Positions 1 through 9,800 of a stretch of 25,194 nucleotides of DNA are shown piece after piece. The translations under genes were made by a program, and so were the position numbers. Source of the DNA: Phoronis ovalis. Its lineage: Eukaryota; Phoronida; Phoronidae. The DNA is taken from the NCBI GenBank assembly GCA_028565635.1, contig JAOXYB010059279.1, positions 1 through 25,194 on the forward strand, in the 5' to 3' direction. Numbering within the stretch: the first letter of the stretch is position 1; each line of letters begins with the position of its first letter. The notes under the pieces are model-generated. The model worked only from the letters and a program-made list of their open reading frames with translations. It made no database searches and was not told the DNA's origin.

Positions 1-826
1 AGCATGAAACATGTAAAAAAATATGTTGGTTTGCTATATAAAGCCATAAAAAATTATCCTCGTTGAGTGCTTCTGTTAGATGAATTAACAGAATTTTATG
101 TGCATTTGCACAACCACGCAGTGCCATGTTGAATTCCGTAGCTACACTGAAGCATTATCGTTACTGAAATTTCAATAAAATATATTAATGTCTATGTCAT
201 TTTACGATTATAATATAGACAAATGTACATAGCTAAAACTTTTATTGACATTCTGTTCATTTACTATTATTATAATTATTTAGTATAACAACTTTATTGC
301 ATTTCATGTTTAAATTGTTGGATATTCAGCAAAAGATTGTATACTCATTATAATATGATAGGTACACTTATATAAGTTTTTTCTTAATACATAAAATGCT
401 AAATATGCTTTCTTCACATGCAGGTTGAATAAATTTTGTCTTTCAATTAGTGTGTCCTTACTTTATTACTGTTACTTGTGAAAAAAAGACATGTATACAA
501 AAATAAATTAGAATAGAAGACACTTTACACATAACACAAAATATAGCATGCAAACCAGTGCAATGCAATGCAATACAACGCGACACAACGCCACGCCACG
601 CAATACAATACAATGCAATACAATATAATACAATCTAGTACAATACAGTACAATGCAATATAATGCAATCTAATACAATATAATGTATATACAGTATAAC
701 TGCAAAAGAATAAATAAAGCTTCTACGTAAATAATAACATTTCAATAATAAGTTATTTTGCGGTATTTTAAATCTCTGCTACTTTTTAGTACTTCGATCA
801 CGCTTATAAACTTCCAAGTACATCGC
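1..826. other. Non-coding, 3' flank of the synthetase gene
   Basis: No coding segment is recognisable on either strand. The sequence is very AT-rich. It probably contains the 3'UTR and polyadenylation site of the minus-strand synthetase gene, plus the five-base repeat at 561-685. Confidence 0.5.
561..685. repeat. Degenerate CAATR pentanucleotide microsatellite
   Basis: About 25 tandem five-base units, mostly CAATG, CAATA or TAATA. A short internal block at about 576-600 has CpG-bearing variants such as CAACG and CCACG. The register is kept throughout. It lies just past the 3' end of the synthetase gene. Confidence 0.85.
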
Positions 827-880
827 CTAGTTGTTCTTCACCATTGCTTCAACAATCGCTGTCAATTTATTTTTGGAAAC
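827..880 (-). CDS. ACSF2-like terminal exon with stop
   Basis: The acceptor is TTTCCAG. VSKNKLTAIVEAMVKNN then TAG (plus-strand cta 827-829) matches the IQKFKLREQMERHLNL end of ACSF2 in length and position. The 3'UTR should run leftward; an AATAAA reads on the minus strand near 463-468, about 360 bases after the stop. Confidence 0.88.
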   Translation of the reverse strand, partial: VSKNKLTAIVEAMVKNN

Positions 881-3800
881 CTGGAAATTGACATAAAGAT
901 ATAAACTACTTTGCACACATACTCGAAAACATATTGTTTGTCATGATACAAGTTCCCGGGACAAGTATGCGTGTTGTCATCAATTTAATGAATATACATT
1001 CTTATGGCCAGAAATGGAGATTTAATTTTTATGTAACTAATTCACATGTAGCAAGATGACCAATTTTTTTGAAATTAATTAGTGGTTCATTTCAAGTAGT
1101 CCTAAGTAAACTTGCACTTTCGGACGATCGGTTGCTCTTTTGGGCTATTTCTTCCATACATCTTTTTTGTCAGATTTTGTATTTCAATCATTATTCTGAT
1201 TAAAAAAAGCGATTTCGTTCATTGTGTTTTTTGATAATCAAATGGAACAGTAGCATGTTTTCAATGTTTTTGGTTGTTATGACGACGTTATAGAAACGCA
1301 TGTTTTTGCAACTATGTATTTTTGAAAGGAATTAAATCCATTGGTAAACATAGTTTGCCTACACTGACCTTTAAGCGTAACATTAATCATTTATAACGGA
1401 AATGGACTTTGATGTTTTTTAACTTCAAAAAAGATTAAAATTATCAAACGTTGCGATTGTTGAAAATGTTTTCCGTTTTACTAAATAAATTTCCATTTAA
1501 ATTGCATTAAGAGTTCTTTTTCCACAAAATCAGACATTTAAACGTCGTCAGAGCGTTTTGACGTGCGCGTAGCTGAATTTAAGAAGCTTTATAAAAACGG
1601 TACATTTTTTCTCGTCTACATTGCGAGATTTTTCCCGCAATTTGTAATCAAATGAATTATTAATCCTCCTTAGTACAATGCTTGCTTTAGATGCTCCACA
1701 AAACGATTCCAGCAGAAGCCACGGTTTCTTACACTGTTACACCATACCCACCTTAAGTCTAGCGCCGGTTCTTGGGAACTCTTTCATAAAAATATAATGT
1801 TCTGGTATCCACTTTTCCCATAGCTATGCGTTAAAAGATAGAAATTAGTAAATAAAAATTGACAGCAAATATATTGAAGAATTCAGAGAAATAAATTAAT
1901 AGTTTAACAAAATGTATAGTTTGCTTCCTGGTCCCTGTTGTTTGTGATATCATACTGCACAGGCTTCTAATTGAAAAATACTACTTAACATTAAGATAGT
2001 TAGATAGGTGCACCTATGAAATTTACCTTCTCCTTACAATACTGTTTTAATTCCTCCTTGGTTAGATTTTTCCCTTCTTTCAGTCTGTAAAATAACACTA
2101 TGTTATTTTACCTTGTAAAGCAAAAGCAGTGCAGGCTCAATGCAAAAACAAATCCATAATTGTGAGAAGGCAACATTGTATCTGTTACTTAAAAATTGTA
2201 ACAATACTTATATTTTTATAATGGACATAAACTATATGCATCAAACGGAGAAAAACTCCAAAGATTATATAAAACACACGCATCTCATGAAATAAGAAAA
2301 AGAGAATAAATGTCTGTATGTAAAGTCACAGTTACTATAACTCGCTTACATTACGCACAAGCAGAGTTCCTCTCCTATGTAATCTTTTGCAATGCCTATC
2401 ACGTTTGCATCAGCAATGCGAGGATGCTCTTTAATTATGTCTTCAATGGGACCAGGATAGACGCACACCGAATAACGCTTAAAATGGATAGCATCCATTT
2501 TTCTTCCAATAATACGAAGTAATCCCTGTTCGTCCAGTGTACCAACATCTCTACGACACGAAATTCAAGCATATCATAACAGGACCTTTTCAATTGCAAT
2601 TTCCGCACAAGTTCGGCAGTAGTACAAGATGTAGGAATAGACCACTTTTGCACTCAATGACCTTGCTTTTTGAACTTCTGACCCCAATATGACTTATAGC
2701 TTTAGTACTTTTAGAGCTAGAGTAATAATAGTTGGTGCACAAATTTATTAAATAATTATTTTTTAATTGGTTATGTAATAGTTGACAAGGACACCACCAG
2801 GGGTCGCTAGGGGAAGGTTAACGTTTTTATGTTTACTCTAGTACTTTTAGAGCTAGGGAAATGAACATTTATGGATACGGTAATTAAATAATTATCTTTT
2901 AATTCATTAGGTAATAATGAACAATGTCACACAAGAGGCCGACACCGGTCAGAACAAAACTTATGTTGTTTATAACTCCGATAATTTTAAAGATAGTGCA
3001 ATGAAAATTGGGGGTGCGTTAATTACATAATTATATGTTGATTGATTACATAGTAGTGAATGGAGTCATCGATAGGGGCAACCACTGGGCAGACTATATT
3101 ATTTAATATTTTATAATACTATATAATATTTTACTTTTGTTAGGAAAATGGCTTCTCACAGCCTTATAAATTTAGAAAATGTAATTGCAGTGATTTTTTT
3201 TTTTGAAGAAATTGGTACCTTTATGAGCAATGGACGCCAATACAGTTTTGTCACTACCAATATATATTAAATATCTTCTGTGTCAGTGTAGTATCAGTTG
3301 AATTCAAATTTACTCAAATTATTATGTTGCTTATCCAGATTTGTAATGTCTATGTTTTTGTTATCAAAAATAGGGAGTAGATGCCTTCTTATATCTCACC
3401 CCGTGTGGAGCCATCCACTAGAAATTGCATTTGCCGTCTTTTCAGGATCATTCCAGTATCCCCAGAAGACGCCCCAACCTTTAACACAGATTTCTCCAGG
3501 CTTCATAACTGGCACAGTTTGTCCTTTATCATCAATGATTTTAACCTGCAAAATCAAATCAAATTTTAAAAAATGAACATTGATCACTACGTGCATGAAT
3601 GCACTACTTGGAAAAAAATTATAGCCTGCTTTTGTTGAAAGTGCCTCTGTATCCTCATTAGAGCAATACGACTAGCGCCAATTTGGGAATAATATAATAA
3701 ATACTAACTCTCCTGTTTTTTAAGTTATTGAAAGTCTACATAATGATGCAAACGTACGCTGCCATTATACACCTTTGCGACCATAAGTAAATGGTACATA

Positions 3801-6800
3801 TATATATCATTACCATACGTTTGTAGCATGCGAAAAGAATAACATTTCCAGGTCATATAGAAAGTCACATTTTCAGAAAATTGCGATTTTACGGAAGGAC
3901 TAAACAGTGTACTCCATCTGAAGGTTGCTGTTATTTAACAGTTATCAGTTCATACATGGCTGGAATCAATTGAAAGCTGTTAGCAACAACATATAGTGTG
4001 CTTTTAATTTACTCGTTGGGAGGCATTTAAATGTCGATCGTCAAAGGGAACCTGATTCTTATATATTAGGGAACGTGTAAATTAAATATGAAAAAGACCT
4101 ATGACCTGTTGTCGGAAACATGCAAATATGAAAAGACTTGGAACCTGTTGTCGTAAAGTCATAATTCCGTATGTACTTATGATTCCGTAACTCTGTAAAG
4201 GTACTTATTTTTTACATGAATCGTCTTTTTTCCTGACAACGCATTACGCTTCCATATACCATAATTTACGGAATCATAATTTTATTGTTTCCGACAATGG
4301 ACCCCTGGAAATCTTCCTTAAACTGAATATTAATGCTGGTTTTGACATGTTAATGTCCAATTACCAACTCATGATTATGTATTTTTATCTAGATGGAATG
4401 TTGCTTACTTCAGTGAAAGGTCTTACACTGCCAACAGTGTTCCATCGCTTGTTTTGATCATAACCGGGGGTGGAACATGTAATTATCATCGCCTCGCTCG
4501 AGCCGTATTCGTGCTGAAAGATGATTAAAGACTAACAAGTATAATCAGTTCCAATGTATATTATAGCAAAAAATACTTGAATATCATAATATTTCATGTG
4601 CTTGCACTGTTCATCTGCAGCTCGCGGTGGTATGTTTAAAACTAATGCTAGTTTTCCAACTATACGCTAAAGGTGACTCATATAAGAAAACATTTTTTAC
4701 TATATTTAACACTTGTTCCAGTCTGTATAAATCCTGTCTGAATAAATCCATCCGTTAATGTTCCATACCTTCTCAACTAACGTCTGGGCTTAATCGTAGT
4801 CATTTTTTGTTATATTCCTTCAATTTAACAAGAGCGAAATATTATATCATTAAACTTTTGTCAACCGAGATAAGCCTTTCTCTCTGTGTAGTCCATCGTC
4901 GCCTACAACGTCTATCCTATCATGTTAACACATTCTGAATAGGTATCGCCGGGGAACTTGTTTTTTTATATTATAGTACAGAATGTGTGTGATCCCCCCC
5001 TACCCGCGTAGTCCACTGTTATACTTATTATTGTAAGTTGCAATTTGATTGGTGTCAAGACTTTCGTGACACTTTATATGGAAATAAGGAGATTATCGTT
5101 CTTTTGCTTTTCGAGAAAATAAATAAAAAATGACTATGGTTAAGCCCAGACGTTAGTTGAGAAGGTAAGGAACACTAACACGTGGATTTTTTCAGACTGA
5201 TATAAATCCATCTGTTAGTATTCCGTAATTCCTCTTGGTCTTCATTCGTTCATGATCTCTTTTAATCCGATGTACATGTATATTTTTAAAAATAACACTT
5301 ATTTTGTAAGAAGTGATACGGATGAAGAGTCAACATCAGAATAAGTAACCAAACTGATTTATAAATACGGTTTCTGGTACAGAAAAACATAATAGATCCC
5401 TGACTCACAATAACATTGGGAAATATTTTCACAAGCGAATCAAACATGTTTTTGGAACATCTTTGACTACCAAATGGAACTGCTTTCAGAGATGTTAAGT
5501 TGTAGTTTGTCAAATTAGGTGAATTTATCATATCATTAAGCTGTGCTGGCCATACGATGCAGTGGGAACATCTGTCAAAAAGAAAGCAGCTTCTTAGTTT
5601 TGTCACTTTAAATAGTGATTCTCTTTTTTCGGCCAGGCGTACACGCCAGATACCATTTATGTGTACGTCAGTTTCATATATTACATTCAAATATGTTTTG
5701 CAAGTTTCCGTGCATAACGTAGAGTTCAGCTTGGAAATATTATAATGCAGCTATAACAGTGTCATTTATTATATAAGTGGATCTAAGTTCACTTTCAAAA
5801 AGACTGGAGACCAGTTTCAGCGTACAGTAATGTGCATGGGATACAATAATTAACCAACTATAAAATGACGACTTTGCAGGATTAATAATACCGTTTCCTT
5901 CACCAAACATTACATACTCACATTCGTATAACTGCATCAGAAGATGCAATTGTTTCACTGCAAAAGCTGCATAGTTTACCAAATAATTTAAATTTACTGT
6001 TTGGCACACCGAGAATGCCACTATAACAGTAAACATTCACTGGTGTTATAATATTTTTATATATACTTCTCTATTTCCAAGGTCTTAAGCAGAGCATCTG
6101 TATTTTCGCGAATATCTGACGGTAAGCTCACGCTCCTAACCCTGTCTTTATACAATGTAACCACGGCGATACTTGTAGCAGCTATCATTTCACAACACCA
6201 ACTATTTAAGAATGCAACAATGGCAGGATTCTATAAAACATCAGTTACATTTACAAAAGAACATATAGTAGACGCTAATACAAAGGGGGCGATAATAAGC
6301 GTGCCAATGACTTTGCAAGAGCAATTAAAATAAATGATAATGATGATCAATAATGGTGATATATATACAGATAACGATGTTGACGACGACAAGGAAGACA
6401 AAAACAGAATAGATATTTTAAGCATTATAACAGCAGTAACACTGATTACGGATATGACAATTATGATGACAGTGATTAACATGAAGACGGTCTTGAAGAG
6501 GATAGAGGAGCATTGTTGCAAGTTTCAGTTGTACCTGCTTATATAGTGTAATCTCAGTTGCTTAATCTTGAAACGTCGCGATACCTACACTTAATTAGTA
6601 AATATTTTTTTACTATTTAAATGAAATAGCAATACTGTTACCTCTTTGGAAACAAAGTCGTCTGAAATGCACCAATTGAACTTTCCAAAATTAACCAAGT
6701 TGCGATGATTATAACATACAAATTTTGGTAATCCTGTTGAACCCTGTCAAAATAAAGATATGCTTTGTATGCACTATGTCTCAATAACTTATATCAATTC

Positions 6801-9800
6801 CCATAATTTCTTAGCGCTAAAGTTGTCTCGACTTTCATATTTGTCACCCTCTAATTAAATTAGAAATAGTGCTTTGTCATTAGTTGGATTTTACGCATCT
6901 AAGTTTATATACAAGAACTATTGTTCTTCTTTAACCTCAGCCATTGCGACCGTGGCATTATGAGCAATATATAGGTCATAATTGCAGCTCTCTTGCTTTT
7001 CTATATTCCCAAGTGATTCTTTTAGCAAATTGTTCCTTTAAAAACATCTAAATGGATAGGGTACTTCATATTAGTGACTTTTTAAATTTACTGATGTGGG
7101 GAAGATGAAGACAGGGTCCTCCTGCGTAACTTGGTCGCGCGCATTTTGTAGCTGTTCATCATCAATGATTGTACCAAGAGTTTCAAGTTCAACAACGGAT
7201 TTAACCCCTCTGAAAATAAAACAAGATTTAGTATAATTCACTGCTCTTGTCTCTATCCATAATCATCCTTAACGCAATCAATACTAATGTTTGACCACGC
7301 ATAAAAATAAACAACGTTCTAGCCCAGTCTGAATAAATCCATCCGTTAGTATCTTGTACCTTTTCAACTAACGTCTGAGTTTAACCATAGTCAATTTTTG
7401 TTATATTCCTTCAAATTAACAAGATTAAAATAATTACGTCATCAAACTTTTGCAAACCAAGATAGCCTTAATTTCTCTCTGTCTATTCTATCACGTCTAT
7501 TCTATCTTGATGACTCATTCTGCATGAATAGCTATCACCGGAGAGCTTGTTTTTTGCTTTGCGGACTATAGATAAACTCTGGCAGGACATAATGTGTGTA
7601 ATCGATCCCCTACCCGCTTAGTCCACTGTTATACCTATTATTGTAAGCTGCAACTTGATTGGTGTCAAGACTTTCGTGGCACTTTATATTGAAATAAAGG
7701 GATTATCGTTCTTCTGCTTTTCGTGATAATAAACAAAAATTATCTATGATTAAGCTCAGACGTTAGTTGAGAAGATACGGAACACTAATGGGTAGACTTA
7801 TTTAGACTGGTGCCAAGCCTTCTCTTAAGGATGCGAAACTGTTTGGAATATAATCGTAATGAAATGTCATTTTAAGATGCTTTTGTGGAGAACGTATATT
7901 TTGACTTCAAAGGTATCCCTCATTTATTTACAGAATAAACACTATGTGCATATTTGCAACCAGCACATAATTACACTGGCTTTGATAATAATAAATGCTA
8001 CACTATAGCTACAGCATAATACCTAGATGTTTCAGTTTCTTCTTCACTAAACATTCCGGACTGGCAAAAGACAAACTCGACAGAAGACACCGATGAGCTG
8101 CAGTAACAATACATGCCATATATACATCAGTGACACGAAATCAATAGAAAGCACTTTGATTAGAAACTATGGTATCACATTTAAAGTTTCTTCTTTCTAC
8201 TTTTGCAAAAATGCAAAACTATTACATACATTTGATGAAATTGTCTAGTTTGAACAAGTTTAGTAATACGTGATTTTCAGAAAAAAAATTGAAGCATAAC
8301 CCGAAACTCAAAATTGCATTACACACAGAATTTCGATTAAATAAGTAGACTTGTTTGATAAACTGGCAGTCTTCAAAATCTGCCTTATATATCGCAAGCA
8401 ATATGTCAGAAGTACAAAGAAGTTAATAATCACCTCCTCTAATAATCTCCCCCCTAGGAGCATTTTTGAAATATTCGCCCAGGGCTGGTTGTCACCAGTT
8501 CTCCGGGTGACTTCTCCACAGGGATAGTGCTCGTGGATAATGGTTTTGACAAAGAAATCATTTCAACTTTTGTAATTCCCTTCAGCATTTAGTAAAGTGT
8601 TTTTAATATTCCTTTTATTTTTACTACGTTTACGATATTATTAATGTTGTTTTTTGGTTTTAACTTTTTTGAATATTTTCTTTTCATTTGTAATACTATA
8701 AAATATTGAGATTATTTTACAAAATAACAAATAACCGAAGGCCGGATTCACTATACATCTGACTTGGTCTGTTACACTAAAATATCCTACCTTTCACTAG
8801 CACTACCCTCAGTTACACCCAAAACGTCGCATACTTCATGGAAAACGATATGTTCCTTCTGAGGACCGATAACAACACATTTGGGTTTAATCTGGAATGG
8901 AAAAGTAAGAAAAAATATGCGATTTTTTTGGAAAATTCTAATCGAGTTTTTAGAATATTCACGCGATATTCCTCATAACTGTTAAAATTATAATTTGAAA
9001 TCCAAACTTTTCGTATTCTCAATGAGTTATATTTTCACTATGATAAGAACAATGCATGTTATTTTTTTTTCAATTATTTAAAAAAAATATAATCTTAACG
9101 AATAATTCAAGACATTACTTCTGAAACCTTGAACAATTTGTAAATAAACACGAACATAGAAGTTGAAGAATATAGATAACATACTTTTTTGGTATGGAGT
9201 TCAAAAATATTACCATAAGGATTTATCTGGGGGGCCTAGAAGAGAGTATTAAAATTAATGATAAAAAGTAGTTTTATCAACAGACCAAAGTAGCATTATG
9301 ACTTTCTTGATCAGTAGAAAATATTACTATCGAGATCTTCTTAACTTATTTGCCAGAACTATATATATTATGTCCATTTTTATTAGACAACAAGCAGGGA
9401 TAACACAGTAAAGATATACAATTTTGAATGATATTAGATTTGGAAAATTTACTTTTGGCATTTTTGGCACGTCTTGTTAAAAGATAGACCTTTGCAATCT
9501 TCAATTGAATCTTGTTGTTTACGAGTGTTATTTTGAGTTTTTATTATCAAGCGCCTAGTATAGGATGATATTGATAAATATTTACCACGCTCACGACAAC
9601 TCCAATATACTGAGCTGCAAAGAATAAATAGATCCAATCACTGCTAGTCATGCCGCTGAGGCACAACACATCACCTTTAGTCATACCAAGAGAAAGGAGA
9701 CCTTTAGCGTACAACAAAGCCTGCAAGTTCAAAGAAAACACTTGAGCAATAGTTTACCACAACAAACATTTCATTGTTTTATTAATGCGCTGCATGATCG

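Noticed and set aside
1538-1620. Possible extra exon or promoter in the last synthetase intron (GC-richer CGTCAGAGCGTTTTGACGTG)
   Set aside because: No open frame or splice sites fit. Exons 14 and 15 already join in phase with the correct protein length.
6231-6546. Overlapping open frames on both strands (70 and 96 codons)
   Set aside because: They come from a decayed GAT/ATG-rich repeat inside a synthetase intron; the peptides are low complexity.
9547-9585. Read-through of synthetase exon 3 into VNIYQYHP and a stop
   Set aside because: The YQ resembles ACSF2 NPAYQ, but the frame stops at once. The GTAAAT donor plus the 42-nt exon at 9185-9226 restores the alignment exactly.
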